Source of the DNA: Pseudomonadota bacterium
Lineage (GTDB): Bacteria > Pseudomonadota > Alphaproteobacteria > Rhizobiales > Pleomorphomonadaceae
Direction of reading: 5' to 3'
Length of the DNA: 64,000 bases
NCBI GenBank assembly: GCA_023436885.1
Contig: JAEZHI010000038.1
Coordinates: 248,001-312,000 of the forward strand
Positions within the stretch are counted from its first letter, which is position 1. The number at the start of each line of letters is the position of its first letter. The position numbers and the translations under genes are program-made. Positions 52,280 through 61,939 of this stretch are shown here, in pieces. The notes below the pieces were generated by a model, which did no database searches, was not told the origin of the DNA, and worked only from the letters and a program-made list of their open reading frames with translations.

Positions 52280-55200
52280 TCAGAACCGATAGCTGGCGAG
52301 GCCGAACGGACGACTGAGAGCGTTGTCATCCTCCGCCTTGACCCGTTCGAGCGCATCGACCGGTATTGCGGCTTTCCCCTCTGGCAAGGCGAGCGAAAAA
52401 GCCCCTCGCCGGCCAGCGGCCTCCGACAAGCGTACGACATAGCCCTCGCCATCCTCCGCCGGTTTCAAGGCGTGCAGGCGGACCTGCTGGCCCGAAAGTC
52501 CAATCGGCACGATGTCATATTCGGCATCGCTGCTGGCGCTGACGAAGGGTGGCGGCGTGGCGAGAAGATCGGCCTCGGCCTGCACGGCTTCGCTCCACCA
52601 GCGGCCATCGTGCGGCAGGATGGCATAAACGAAGTGGTGCCGGCCTTCGTCGGCCAGCATGTCTGGATACATCGGCCCGCGAATGAGGCTCAGCGTCAGC
52701 CGATTGCTCTTGGCCGAAAAGCCGTATTTATCGGCCGACAGCAGCGCCGCGCCCCAGTCGGTCTCCGACAGCGAGGCGAAGCGGTGACCGCAGGCCTCGA
52801 ATTGGGCGCGCTGCCAAGTGGTGTTGTCGTGTGTCGGCCGGCGGGTGACGCCGATCGCCTGGTCGAACACGGCCTCCTCTGCCAGCACGGTCACCGGGAA
52901 GACGGCTCGAAGGTAGGTGCGACGGTCGTGCCAATCGAGATCGGTCACCACCTCAAGCCGTGGGCTGTTGGCCCAGAGGCGCAGCCGTTGGCGAATGGTG
53001 CTGGCCGAATGCCGGCGGATAATCTCGATTTCGGCGAGATGCGGCCCCTCAGCCGTCACCCGGCGGCTTTCGACCGATAGCCATTCCTCTTCGCCGAGCT
53101 CGAAGCCGGCTTCGATGTCCCAGGCGTCGTACTGGCGCGGCAGGTCGTTGCGATAGAGCATCAGGCGGTTGCCCGGCCCGTCAAGCAGTTCGCGACCACA
53201 GCGTTTATCCAAAAGACTGGCGACACGGCCGAACTCGTCCAACGTCACCCGTACGAAGTCATTCTCCAGCACGGTGCCGTCGGTCGTGACGGTTCGCCCA
53301 CCTGCCGTCCCGACAAAGGCCAATGACAACGGCGCAACCGGGCGATCGACAGTCGCAACATAGCCGCCCTCGATCTGCTGCGGCTTGAGTGCTGACGGCA
53401 GCTGATCCTGGCTTTCGAGCTGAAGCGTTGTCTTGGCCGATCCCGAGATATTGGCAACCAGCACGCCCTCACGTGGCCCCGAGTGCCGGGCGGCGATGTC
53501 GGCCAAGCGCTTATGTCCAATGGTCGCGGCGCGATCGACAACGCCCGACAGCTCCTTCTCGGTCTGCTCATAGACCTCGCGGACGGAGGACCCCGGCAGG
53601 ATGTCATGGAACTGGTTGCGCAACAGCAGCGTCCAATCGGCTGCGAGATCCGGCATCGCAGTCGATCCGCCATCGAGCGCAACAATCACCGATAGCGCTT
53701 CGGCAGAGACAAGACCGGCTTCGGCGCGGCGATTGAGCTGCTTGACCCGCGCCTGGGTCGTCAGCGTAGCGCGATGGTATTCGAGATAAAGCTCGCCCCG
53801 CCAGGTCGGTAGCGCGGCGCTCTCCAAACTCTTGGCCAATCCGAGCACATGCGGCTCAAGGGCGCCATGGCTGACAGTCGGGATTGCCGGCATGGCATTG
53901 AGAAGGGGGAGGGATTCGATCTGGTCCGGATCCGGTCCGCCGCCGCCGTCGCCCCAGCCGTAGGAGGCGATCACCGTGTCGGACAGATCCTTGCCGCCAT
54001 GATTGCGCCAGACCTCAAGTAGGGCGGGCGGCGAGATGGTCATGTTGTAACCCTCGTGCGCCGAGGCGTCGAACGTGTGCACGAACACCTGCGAACCGTC
54101 ATTGCCCTGCCAGTGGAACAGGTTGTCGGTGAGTCGATTGGTCTCGTTCCACGTCACCTTGATGGTCACCAAGGCTTCGATGCCGGCATGGCGCATGATC
54201 TGCGGCATGGCACCGGTGAAGCCGAAGGTATCCGGCAGCCAGGCCACTCGGCTGATGCGCCCGAAGTGCTTGAGGAAATAGCCTTGCCCCATTACGAACT
54301 GGCGTAGGAAAGCCTCGGCGGAGGGCATGTTGGTGTCGCACTCGATCAGCATGCCGCCGATCGGTTCCCACCGCCCCTCGGTGACCCAGCGTCGCACTTC
54401 TTCGAACAGGGCGGGATCTTCCTCTTCGACATGGGCATAGAAGATCGAAGACGATTGCAGGAAGCGGAAATCGGGGTGACGCTTCAGGAGCGAGTTGACG
54501 CTCGAAAAGGTGCGGACGATCTTGCGCACGGTTTCTGGCTGCGGCCACAGCCAGGCGTAATCGATGTGGGCATGGCCGGTGACAAGCACATTGCCCTGCT
54601 TGGGATAGGCGGTGCGCAGTTCTGCAATGAGCGCGTCGAGCCGGCGGCTCGCCTCCACCGCCGAAGTTATAGCCTCGTTCGAAAGCGCCGCCGGCTGGGA
54701 TGACGGCTCGAAACTGCGTTCCCAGATATCACGCGCCCAGGCACGGTCAGCGAGACGTGGACCAATTTCGGAGGTCACAGTCGGCAAGCGCAGGCCGGAG
54801 ACGACCAGAGAGGCTGCCTCGAACAGCGATCGCGCCAGTTCCTTGTCGGCAACGGCATCGGCGGTCGCTTTCAGCGTCGCCAGCTGACGACGCAGTTGGC
54901 GAACTTCAGGATAATATTCGTAGACCTCGGCCATGCCGAGACGTGGCTCGCGGTTGGGAATGCCGAATAGCGTACGGGCGGCAGCTTCGACTTCGATGCG
55001 AAACGGAACACCACGCGGTGCATCGAAACGGCGGTGACGCGGATTGGCGGAGAAACTGTCAAGCAGCGTTCCGTCGCTGCCGACAAGGCGCACCAGCGAC
55101 TCTCCGCCGAAGTCAAAGCGCAGCTCGGCGCCCGGTCCCTCGGGCAATGTCACCAATTCACCGAGTTCGAAGCGATGGATGCCGTGACGATCACCCCAGC

Positions 55201-55366
55201 CCTCGCCGAGGGCGACCTGCCGTCGCGCTCCGTCCGGCCCGGTTTCCATGAACGGGCCCAAATGCCGCCGGGTCTTGAGCTCGAAAGCCTCAAGTTCATC
55301 CACCCAGGTTCCGACGTAGTGGGAAAGCTGTTCAAGTGTTCTCTGGCGGTCGCGATAAGGGCGCAT
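52280..55366 (-). CDS. Alpha-mannosidase, glycoside hydrolase family 38 (second copy)
   Basis: 1028-residue intracellular GH38 enzyme; no signal peptide. Zinc motif GHAHIDYAWLWPQPET near residue 262, nucleophile segment WLPDTFGFTGAMPQIM near residue 377, then the long C-terminal beta-domain. It is clearly related to, but only moderately similar to, the 38209-41229 enzyme, so different mannoside preferences are likely. ATG 55366 (RPYRDRQRTLEQLSHYVG) is the natural start; the extension to 55453 overlaps the promoter side. It is the last gene of a minus-strand unit after a ThuB-like oxidoreductase and a LacI regulator. Confidence 0.93.
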   Translation of the reverse strand: MRPYRDRQRTLEQLSHYVGTWVDELEAFELKTRRHLGPFMETGPDGARRQVALGEGWGDRHGIHRFELGELVTLPEGPGAELRFDFGGESLVRLVGSDGTLLDSFSANPRHRRFDAPRGVPFRIEVEAAARTLFGIPNREPRLGMAEVYEYYPEVRQLRRQLATLKATADAVADKELARSLFEAASLVVSGLRLPTVTSEIGPRLADRAWARDIWERSFEPSSQPAALSNEAITSAVEASRRLDALIAELRTAYPKQGNVLVTGHAHIDYAWLWPQPETVRKIVRTFSSVNSLLKRHPDFRFLQSSSIFYAHVEEEDPALFEEVRRWVTEGRWEPIGGMLIECDTNMPSAEAFLRQFVMGQGYFLKHFGRISRVAWLPDTFGFTGAMPQIMRHAGIEALVTIKVTWNETNRLTDNLFHWQGNDGSQVFVHTFDASAHEGYNMTISPPALLEVWRNHGGKDLSDTVIASYGWGDGGGGPDPDQIESLPLLNAMPAIPTVSHGALEPHVLGLAKSLESAALPTWRGELYLEYHRATLTTQARVKQLNRRAEAGLVSAEALSVIVALDGGSTAMPDLAADWTLLLRNQFHDILPGSSVREVYEQTEKELSGVVDRAATIGHKRLADIAARHSGPREGVLVANISGSAKTTLQLESQDQLPSALKPQQIEGGYVATVDRPVAPLSLAFVGTAGGRTVTTDGTVLENDFVRVTLDEFGRVASLLDKRCGRELLDGPGNRLMLYRNDLPRQYDAWDIEAGFELGEEEWLSVESRRVTAEGPHLAEIEIIRRHSASTIRQRLRLWANSPRLEVVTDLDWHDRRTYLRAVFPVTVLAEEAVFDQAIGVTRRPTHDNTTWQRAQFEACGHRFASLSETDWGAALLSADKYGFSAKSNRLTLSLIRGPMYPDMLADEGRHHFVYAILPHDGRWWSEAVQAEADLLATPPPFVSASSDAEYDIVPIGLSGQQVRLHALKPAEDGEGYVVRLSEAAGRRGAFSLALPEGKAAIPVDALERVKAEDDNALSRPFGLASYRF

Positions 55367-55434
55367 GTCTGAATTCCAGTCGGTGAGGGGGGCGACTGTC
55401 CTCTGAGGCGTTGAGCGAAGAGGGTGGGGCGGCG

Positions 55435-56424
55435 TCAGGCCGTGGCGCCCCATCGGGTCGTGAGATTCAGGGTGATGGTATCGGGCTTGTCGTCGCCGGC
55501 TTCGTGCCTCTCGATGAGTTCAACGACGGCATTGATGAAGGCGACGTGATCGAGGCTGAGCGTCGTGAGGTCATTGCAGTCCCAGGCCGCCATGGCGATG
55601 CCGTCCTGGCCGACGATAGCGACGTCCTCGGGTGCTGACTTGCCTAGCACGCGTTTCACGGCGTCGCGGGCGCCGATGGCCATGACATCATTGCCGCAGA
55701 TGATGGCGTCGGCCTTGAAGCGATGAACCAACGGCACCGCCTCCTTGAAGCCGCTGTCGTAGGAATAGGTGCCGGTGGCGTCGGCTATGAAAGCAAGACC
55801 GCGCCGGGCAAGCGCGTCGGCGAACCATTTACGGCGGAGCTTGTCGATCCAGCTCGAGCTGGTGCCGGAGAGATAGGTGAAGCGGCTTTTGCCATTGGCC
55901 ACCAGCCTGTCGACGATCTCATCGGCCGCTGCCGAACCGTCGATGCGAATGGCCGAGACTTCCTCGTTATCGAGTGGCTCGAAGGAAACGATGATCGGCT
56001 TGGTGGTCGGGAAGATGTCGACGGCGTCGCGCAGCGACACCATGTCGGAGAAGATCACCACGTGATCGACCTGGTAAGTGGCGGCCAGACGCATCAACTG
56101 CAACCGGTCGCTATGGTCGCCGCAGCACAGGATGATCGGTAGCAGCTGCCTTGCCTGCAGAGCGTGAACGAGCAATTGTTGCTCCTCCGCCTCGCAAGGG
56201 TTTCCGATCGCATTGACGACCACGGCAACGAGGCGGGACCGTTGATTGTTGAGCGAACGAGCGATGGCATTCGGCTGGTAGCCGTACTTTCGGGCTGCCG
56301 CCAGGATGCGGCTGCGAGTCTCTTCGCCGATCCGGGCATCTGGCGAAAAAGCTCGCGAGATGGTTGCCGAGGAAACGCCGACCAGTTCGGCGAGCTCTTT
56401 CGACGTTATGCGCTTTCTGCTCAT
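55435..56424 (-). CDS. LacI-family regulator of the thu-like cluster
   Basis: 329 residues. HTH ITSKELAELVGVSSATISRAFS, hinge KYGYQPNAIARSLNNQ, effector domain (VVVNAIGNPCEAEEQQLLVHA; ADAIICGNDVMAIGARDAVK). The start overlaps the stop of the upstream oxidoreductase (ATGA). It probably binds the GTGTACAC-centred palindromes between the divergent oxidoreductase and binding-protein genes and senses an imported disaccharide, like ThuR in Sinorhizobium (inference from context). Confidence 0.88.
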   Translation of the reverse strand: MSRKRITSKELAELVGVSSATISRAFSPDARIGEETRSRILAAARKYGYQPNAIARSLNNQRSRLVAVVVNAIGNPCEAEEQQLLVHALQARQLLPIILCCGDHSDRLQLMRLAATYQVDHVVIFSDMVSLRDAVDIFPTTKPIIVSFEPLDNEEVSAIRIDGSAAADEIVDRLVANGKSRFTYLSGTSSSWIDKLRRKWFADALARRGLAFIADATGTYSYDSGFKEAVPLVHRFKADAIICGNDVMAIGARDAVKRVLGKSAPEDVAIVGQDGIAMAAWDCNDLTTLSLDHVAFINAVVELIERHEAGDDKPDTITLNLTTRWGATA

Positions 56425-57446
56425 TTCCTGGTCTGCCCTTCAGCCGCGTCGATGCGAACGGGGGTGCCGTTCGCCCGCGCCGACGCCTTGATGGCATCCC
56501 AAAGCCGTGCAAACCTCAACCCCATCTCCACCGAGCCGGTGTTCTCCATGCTGCCGGCGCGGATGGCAAGAAAGCTTTTGAGTGGGTTGTCGAGGATTTC
56601 GGCGGTTTCGCGCGGCTGCGCCACGCCGTCAAGGATGAGTTCACGCCAGCCGCCCCAGGCGTCGATACGGACGATCGCTTTGGTGAAGAACATCGAAATG
56701 AACGAGGCGCAGCCCTTCGGGCCTTCGCCGGCTGCGGTGAGCGTCGCCAGGGCGCCGTTGGCAAGCCGGGCGGAAACCGCGGTCACGATATCGACCGGTG
56801 CACCGCGATTATCCATGTAGGCGCTGACACTGGCAAAGTCGGCATTGGCCAGCAGGCAAACGGTGTTCATCAGGTGGGCGCCGGTGTCGAACATGAATCC
56901 GCCGCCGGAAATCTCAGGTTTCTGTTTCCAATGGCCGGCGTAGTTGCTGGCCCAGCTCTCCCAGATCATTCCAGAAATGGCGACAAGTTCGCCGAACTCG
57001 CCAGTGAGAGACCGTCGGCGCGTGTCGAGCACAAGAGGCGACAGGCCACCCTGAAAAGCCGTGACGATGGTTCCCTTTCCCCGCTTTTGCGCCGCAATCA
57101 GCGCTTCAGCCTCAGGCACGGTGGTCACCATGGGCTTTTCGAGGAACAGGTCGATGCCGCGTTCAGCAACGGCAATCGCCTGTTCGGCGTGGAAAGCATG
57201 CGGCGTCGAAACATAGACGATATCGAGCCTATCACCACAGCTCGCCAGCATCTCGCGATAGTCCGCAAACCGCTGCGGGCGTGGGGCACCGGCGCGTGCG
57301 CAAATGTCGGCAAGCCTGCCGAGCGAAGCCGGCACTGTGTCGCTGATCGCCACGAACTCCACCTCGGGCATGGCCACCCAGCTCGCCGCATATTCGGCTG
57401 CCTTCAGCCCGGCGCCGATCACTCCCAGCTTCAACTTCGCGGCCAT
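56421..57446 (-). CDS. Gfo/Idh/MocA-family oxidoreductase, ThuB-like
   Basis: 341 residues. Rossmann start LGVIGAGLKAAEYAASW (GxGxxA variant of the dinucleotide motif) and the family signature FLEKPMVTTVPEAEALI with the catalytic-site Lys-Pro near residue 95. The family oxidises or reduces sugars with NAD(P) or re-uses a bound cofactor. In rhizobia ThuB works with ThuA to form 3-keto disaccharides, and a thuA gene is in the divergent operon here. ATG 57446 follows GGGAG at 8 bases; the longer frame to 57704 crosses the promoter. Exact substrate unknown. Confidence 0.87.
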   Translation of the reverse strand: MAAKLKLGVIGAGLKAAEYAASWVAMPEVEFVAISDTVPASLGRLADICARAGAPRPQRFADYREMLASCGDRLDIVYVSTPHAFHAEQAIAVAERGIDLFLEKPMVTTVPEAEALIAAQKRGKGTIVTAFQGGLSPLVLDTRRRSLTGEFGELVAISGMIWESWASNYAGHWKQKPEISGGGFMFDTGAHLMNTVCLLANADFASVSAYMDNRGAPVDIVTAVSARLANGALATLTAAGEGPKGCASFISMFFTKAIVRIDAWGGWRELILDGVAQPRETAEILDNPLKSFLAIRAGSMENTGSVEMGLRFARLWDAIKASARANGTPVRIDAAEGQTRK

Positions 57447-57468
57447 CCGTGCAACTCCCGCCTCCAGA

Positions 57469-57486
57469 TGTGTAAACGTGTACACA
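57469..57486. promoter_or_regulatory. LacI-type operator 1 of the thu-like cluster
   Basis: TGTGTAAACGTGTACACA is palindromic at 16 of 18 positions with central ACGT. It lies 23 bases upstream of the oxidoreductase gene, in position to overlap its promoter. The 9-mer CGTGTACAC recurs at 57587-57595. Confidence 0.55.
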
Positions 57487-57586
57487 TAAGGAATTTCCGT
57501 GACAAGCCAATTTTTACCGGGATATTTCATGATGTTGGCTAATGAATCAGACAAAGGGATAGGGGCACTTGCCGGTATTGCGAAAG

Positions 57587-57595
57587 CGTGTACAC
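57587..57595. promoter_or_regulatory. LacI-type operator 2 of the thu-like cluster
   Basis: CGTGTACAC, containing the 8-bp palindrome GTGTACAC and identical to the core of operator 1, 55 bases upstream of the binding-protein start. Two sites 109 bases apart could support looping by a tetrameric or dimeric LacI protein. Confidence 0.45.
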
Positions 57596-57649
57596 TTCTT
57601 GCGACCGGCGCTGGAGGGCGTCGGGCATCCATCATGGGAGGATTGTCCG

Positions 57650-58942
57650 TTGAAGAAGACGGTCTTTGGTGGCCTTTGCGCCATCCTGCTCGGCTGCACG
57701 TCAACGTTCGTGCAGGCCGAGACGCTTCGTCTGGCCAACCACGGTCAGGCCGGTATCGACGCGATGAAGTCGACGGTCGAGCGCATCGAGAAGAAGCTCG
57801 GGGTCAAGGTCGAGGTGGTCGAATATCCGGCGCCCGACAAGGACTATCTTTCCAAGCTCCTGACAGAGCTCGGTGCCGGCAACGCGCCCGACCTGTTTTC
57901 CATGCCGTCGACGGCCGCCGTGGCCGACATGGTCGAGGCCGGCTACCTCGCGCCCGTAACCAAGGAGATCAATGCCTGGGACGGCTACAAGAACTTCTAT
58001 GATGTCGCCAAGAAGCTGGCGGTCAGCCCCGATGGCGAGACCTACGTCATGCCCTACATGCTGGGCATCCAGGAGATCTACTATCGCAAGGATGTGCTGG
58101 AAAAGGCAGGCATTTCCACCGAGCAGCCCAAGACCTGGGACGATCTGCTCGCTCGTGCCGAAGAGATCAAGGCCAAGACGGGTGCTTATGGCCTTCTCTT
58201 CCCGGCCGGCGTCAGCTGGGGTTCGGGCGCCTTCGACGAGGGCTTCCAGCATCTGATCGTCGGCTCCAAGACGCCGCAGATTGTCACTAACGACGGCAAG
58301 CTCGACCTCAACGGCGAGGGCGTCAAGGATGTGTTCAACGTCTACAAGACGCTGATCGACAAGGACCTTATGCCGGTGCAGCCGCTGCTCGGCCCCGAGC
58401 CCTGGGTCATTCCCAAATATGAGCTCTTCCCGGCCGGCAAGCTGGTTGCCACCACCTGTGGCTCCTGGTGCTACATCTTCGATTGGGGTCGCGAGAGCAA
58501 GAACCCCATCCCGGACGTCACCAAGGTGGTCGGCACCTGGACGGTTCCGGGCCAGACCGGCGGCCAGTTCGTGCTCGCCAACCTGGCTGCGCCCTGGGCG
58601 GTCAACGCCAAGTCTGCCAACGTCGAGTTGGCCAAGAAGGCGCTGCTCGAGATCGGTTCGGTCGATACGCAGGTGTCCTATGCCGCCCGCATCGGCAACA
58701 TTCCCTCGAGCAAGGATGCCGCTAGCAATCCGGAGTTCAAGAAACTCACCGAGCTGGTGCCGATCCATGCCGCCGCTGGAAACGGCACCTTCCTGAAACA
58801 GGCCGCAGGCTTTGGAACCGTCGCCGAGGGCGTGGCTCGCGCGACCGATGCGCTCCTGCGCAAGGAAGTCGACGCTGCTGGCGCCCAGAGGATCCTTGTC
58901 GACTACGTCAAGGAAACGCTCGGCGACGACGCGGTGAAGTGA
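57650..58942 (+). CDS. Sugar ABC transporter substrate-binding protein (thu-like operon)
   Basis: 430 residues. Signal peptide: KKTVFGGLCAILLGCTSTFVQA then ETLRLAN. The mature protein has the SBP_bac_1 features (LTELGAGNAPDLFSMPSTAA, LGIQEIYYRKDVLEKAG, TTCGSWCYIFDWG). I chose TTG 57650 because GGGAGG lies 8 bases upstream; the frame from 57569 begins inside the operator region. It is the first gene of the operon SBP > permease > permease > ATPase > ThuA. The substrate is probably a disaccharide. Confidence 0.9.
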   Translation: MKKTVFGGLCAILLGCTSTFVQAETLRLANHGQAGIDAMKSTVERIEKKLGVKVEVVEYPAPDKDYLSKLLTELGAGNAPDLFSMPSTAAVADMVEAGYLAPVTKEINAWDGYKNFYDVAKKLAVSPDGETYVMPYMLGIQEIYYRKDVLEKAGISTEQPKTWDDLLARAEEIKAKTGAYGLLFPAGVSWGSGAFDEGFQHLIVGSKTPQIVTNDGKLDLNGEGVKDVFNVYKTLIDKDLMPVQPLLGPEPWVIPKYELFPAGKLVATTCGSWCYIFDWGRESKNPIPDVTKVVGTWTVPGQTGGQFVLANLAAPWAVNAKSANVELAKKALLEIGSVDTQVSYAARIGNIPSSKDAASNPEFKKLTELVPIHAAAGNGTFLKQAAGFGTVAEGVARATDALLRKEVDAAGAQRILVDYVKETLGDDAVK

Positions 58943-58957
58943 TCTCGCCTCATTGAG

Positions 58958-58991
58958 CAAGGCGACGCGGATTTCCTCCGCGTCTCCCTTG
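58958..58991 (+). other. Intercistronic hairpin after the binding-protein gene
   Basis: Stem CAAGG-C-GACGCGGA (58958-58971) / TCCGCGTC-TC-CCTTG (58977-58991): 8-bp inner and 5-bp outer helices with a small internal loop, between the binding-protein stop (58942) and permease start (59018). No T-run. It matches the placement of hairpins in the other ABC operons. Confidence 0.6.
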
Positions 58992-59017
58992 TGTTTCGAT
59001 CAAGCCAAGTGAGCTCC

Positions 59018-59905
59018 ATGGCCAAAACGCTCCAGGAACGGCGCGCCGAGAGGCAGCTGATGATCGTGCTTCTGCCGTCATTGCTGCTGCTTGTCGCCTT
59101 CGTCATCTACCCGGCCATCTATTCGGTCTACCTCTCCTTTACCAATGAAGCGCTGACCGGCGCAGCTGCGCGCGCGCCTCGCTTTATTGGCGAGCGAAAT
59201 TACACACGTCTCTTTGGCGACGCCAAGTTCTGGAACGCCCTGTTCGTGACCTTCGTCTTTGTGCTCGGGTCAGCGATCATTGGTCAATTTGTGCTAGGCC
59301 TCGTATCGGCCATGGCCCTGCGTCGTCGCCTTGTATTCCGGACCGTCTTTTCGTCGATCATCCTGCTGCCGAACGCGGCGCCGGAAGTGGTGGCCGGTTT
59401 CATGTGGATTTCCATGCTGGCCGGCGGCGACCACGCCACGCTGAGCCGCATCGTCTCCTTCTTCGGCTTGCCGACCGCCGACTGGCTTCAGGTATTCCCG
59501 CTGACGATGATCATCGTCGTCAACACCTGGCGTGGCATTGCAACGGCGATGATCCTGCTGACCGCTGGTCTCAGCACCATCCCTCAGGAAATTTATGAGG
59601 CAGCCCGCATGGATGGCGCCACGCCGGCGCAGATCTTCCGCCGCATCACCGTGCCGCTAATGATGCCGACCATTCTGCTCTACATGCTGATCTCGACAGT
59701 CTCGACGATAGCCGTATTCGGTCTCGTCTATGCGCTGACCCGCGGCGGCCCTGGTGGGGCCACCGAACTCATCAGCATCTACATCTACAACCAGTCGTTC
59801 ACGGCCTATCAGCTCGGCTATGGCGCGGCGGTGGCGGTGATCACTCTCCTAGTCTCGCTGGTGCTCGGAATCGCCTACGTTCGCGCCGCCAAGGTGGAGA
59901 TCTGA
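59018..59905 (+). CDS. Sugar ABC permease, MalF type (thu-like operon)
   Basis: 295-residue inner-membrane permease with about six helices and the EAA loop YEAARMDGATPAQIFRRITVP. ATG 59018 (AKTLQERRAERQL) gives the natural basic N-terminus; the frame from 58991 starts in the hairpin region. The next permease gene begins 1 base after its stop, so the two are coupled. Confidence 0.92.
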   Translation: MAKTLQERRAERQLMIVLLPSLLLLVAFVIYPAIYSVYLSFTNEALTGAAARAPRFIGERNYTRLFGDAKFWNALFVTFVFVLGSAIIGQFVLGLVSAMALRRRLVFRTVFSSIILLPNAAPEVVAGFMWISMLAGGDHATLSRIVSFFGLPTADWLQVFPLTMIIVVNTWRGIATAMILLTAGLSTIPQEIYEAARMDGATPAQIFRRITVPLMMPTILLYMLISTVSTIAVFGLVYALTRGGPGGATELISIYIYNQSFTAYQLGYGAAVAVITLLVSLVLGIAYVRAAKVEI

Positions 59906-59906
59906 C

Positions 59907-60818
59907 ATGTCCGTGGCTTCTCCCGGCGAATCCGCCAATCGCGTCCGCGCCGACCTGATGGCCTATGCCAGCCTGTCGCTGATCTCGATCTTCTGCGCCA
60001 TTCCGTTCTTCTGGCTGCTGATCGCCTCGTTCGATGGCAACGCCCAGCTCTTTCTCCGTTGGCCGGAGACCTGGACCTTCGCCAACTATCTGCGCGTCTT
60101 CACCAAGGAAGACGGCGCCAAGTGGCTGTTCAACTCGCTGTTCGTCGTGGGATCGGCGACCTTCCTGGTTATGGTGCTGTCTGGCCTCGGCGGCTATGCC
60201 CTGTCGCGCACCCGTGCCTGGTGGAAGCTGCCCTTCCTTTACGCCATCCTGCTGATCCGCGTGCTTCCGTCGACGGCTCTGGTCGTGCCGCTCTACAAGT
60301 TCCTGCTGACGCTGAACAATGCGGAGGGTGCCCTTCTCAGGCCGATATTTGGCAGTTCAACGCGCGACATCATGCGGTGGACCGGCTTCATCGATGGTTA
60401 CCTCGGCTTGATCCTGGTGCTCGCCACCATGCAGCTTCCGCTGTCGCTGTGGATCATGAAGACCTTCTTCGACGGCTTGCCGCGCGATTACGAGGAAGCC
60501 GCCCTGATGGACGGTGCCACCATGATCCAGCGCATTCGCCGCGTGCTGGTACCGCTGGCCCTGCCGGGCCTCGCCGCGTCCGGTCTTTTCGCCTTCATGT
60601 CGGCCTGGGGTGACTTCCTGCTGCCGCTCATCCTGCTGTCGTCGCCAGAACTGCAGACGCTGCCTCTCGGTCTCTTCCGCGCCTTCCTGCGCATCAACGA
60701 GATCGACTACGGCCTTCTGACGGCGCTTGCCTTCATCTACCTGGTTCCCGCCGTCGTCGCCTTCGGCTTCGCGCGCCGCTTCCTCGTCCAGACCTTCTCG
60801 GGCGGCGTGAAGGGGTGA
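59907..60818 (+). CDS. Sugar ABC permease, MalG type (thu-like operon)
   Basis: 303-residue permease with about six membrane helices, EAA loop EEAALMDGATMIQRIRRVLVP and the family tail FLVQTFSGGVKG. ATG 59907 has GGTGGAG shortly upstream, inside the previous gene. It forms the channel with the MalF-type partner; the ATPase gene follows after 22 bases. Confidence 0.92.
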   Translation: MSVASPGESANRVRADLMAYASLSLISIFCAIPFFWLLIASFDGNAQLFLRWPETWTFANYLRVFTKEDGAKWLFNSLFVVGSATFLVMVLSGLGGYALSRTRAWWKLPFLYAILLIRVLPSTALVVPLYKFLLTLNNAEGALLRPIFGSSTRDIMRWTGFIDGYLGLILVLATMQLPLSLWIMKTFFDGLPRDYEEAALMDGATMIQRIRRVLVPLALPGLAASGLFAFMSAWGDFLLPLILLSSPELQTLPLGLFRAFLRINEIDYGLLTALAFIYLVPAVVAFGFARRFLVQTFSGGVKG

Positions 60819-60840
60819 AACCAAACAAGAGTTCGACCCA

Positions 60841-61926
60841 ATGATCCAACTCAACAACGTCCGCAAGTTCTACGGCGCGCTGGAAGTCATCAAGGGTGTC
60901 GACGTCACCGTCGACGATGGTGAGTTTGCCGTCTTCGTCGGTCCGTCGGGCTGCGGCAAATCAACGTTGCTCCGGATGATCGCCGGCCTCGAGGGCATCG
61001 ACAGCGGCGATCTCGTGCTCAACGGCACGCGCATCAATGACGTGCCGCCCGACAAGCGCGGCATCGCCATGGTCTTTCAGTCCTACGCCCTCTATCCACA
61101 CATGACGGTGGCCGAGAACATTGGTTTCTCCCTCAGCCTCAAGAAGGTCGCGCCAGCCGAGATCCGTCGGCAGGTCGAGGAAGTGGCCGAGATCCTGCAG
61201 CTGCGCGAACTGCTCGATCGTCGTCCTGCTGCTCTTTCCGGCGGCCAGCGCCAGCGCGTCGCCATCGGCCGCGCTATCATCAAGAAGCCGTCGCTGATCC
61301 TGTTCGATGAGCCGCTGTCCAACCTCGACAGTGCGCTTCGCGTGCAGATGCGCGCCGAATTGCAGCGGCTTCACCGCGAACTCTCCGCCACCGTCGTCTA
61401 CGTGACGCACGATCAGGTGGAGGCGATGACCATGGCCGACAAGATCGTCGTGCTCAACCAGGGCACCGTCGCCCAAGCCGGGCCGCCGTTGGAGCTCTAC
61501 CATCGGCCGGACAACGAATTTGTCGCTACCTTCATCGGCTCGCCGAAGATGAACATCCTGCCCGTTACATTGGCGCGAGAAGGCGCAGGCGGCATTCGCA
61601 TCGCCGGACCGCTAGGCTTGGCCTTCACGCTCCACGACGCGGACGCGCCGCTTCCCAATGGCGCCGTCAAACTGGGGGTGCGGCCGGAGCATCTCAAGGT
61701 CGTCATCCCCGATGCCGCGCATTTCACCGCCGAGGTGGCGATCGTCGAGCGATTGGGTGTCGAGACCTACCTCACTGTTGGTTCGATCGAGCAGCCGATC
61801 ATCGTGCGTGTCGAGGGGGACGTCACCTTCCGGCCTGGCGACGAGGTGCCGCTCGCCGCCGACCCCACAGCTTGTCACATTTTCAGCACCGACGGGCGGA
61901 TCCTTCGCCCCGCCAAGGCCACCTGA
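60841..61926 (+). CDS. Sugar ABC transporter ATP-binding protein (thu-like operon)
   Basis: 361 residues: Walker A GPSGCGKSTLLRM, signature LSGGQRQRVAIGRA, Walker B LILFDEPLSNLDSAL and a C-terminal MalK-type TOBE domain (LGVRPEHLKV). It powers the importer of the same operon. In the Walker B extension the usual NLDAKLR reads NLDSALR, a small deviation. thuA begins 13 bases after its stop. Confidence 0.93.
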   Translation: MIQLNNVRKFYGALEVIKGVDVTVDDGEFAVFVGPSGCGKSTLLRMIAGLEGIDSGDLVLNGTRINDVPPDKRGIAMVFQSYALYPHMTVAENIGFSLSLKKVAPAEIRRQVEEVAEILQLRELLDRRPAALSGGQRQRVAIGRAIIKKPSLILFDEPLSNLDSALRVQMRAELQRLHRELSATVVYVTHDQVEAMTMADKIVVLNQGTVAQAGPPLELYHRPDNEFVATFIGSPKMNILPVTLAREGAGGIRIAGPLGLAFTLHDADAPLPNGAVKLGVRPEHLKVVIPDAAHFTAEVAIVERLGVETYLTVGSIEQPIIVRVEGDVTFRPGDEVPLAADPTACHIFSTDGRILRPAKAT

Positions 61927-61939
61927 CACGGAGGAACGC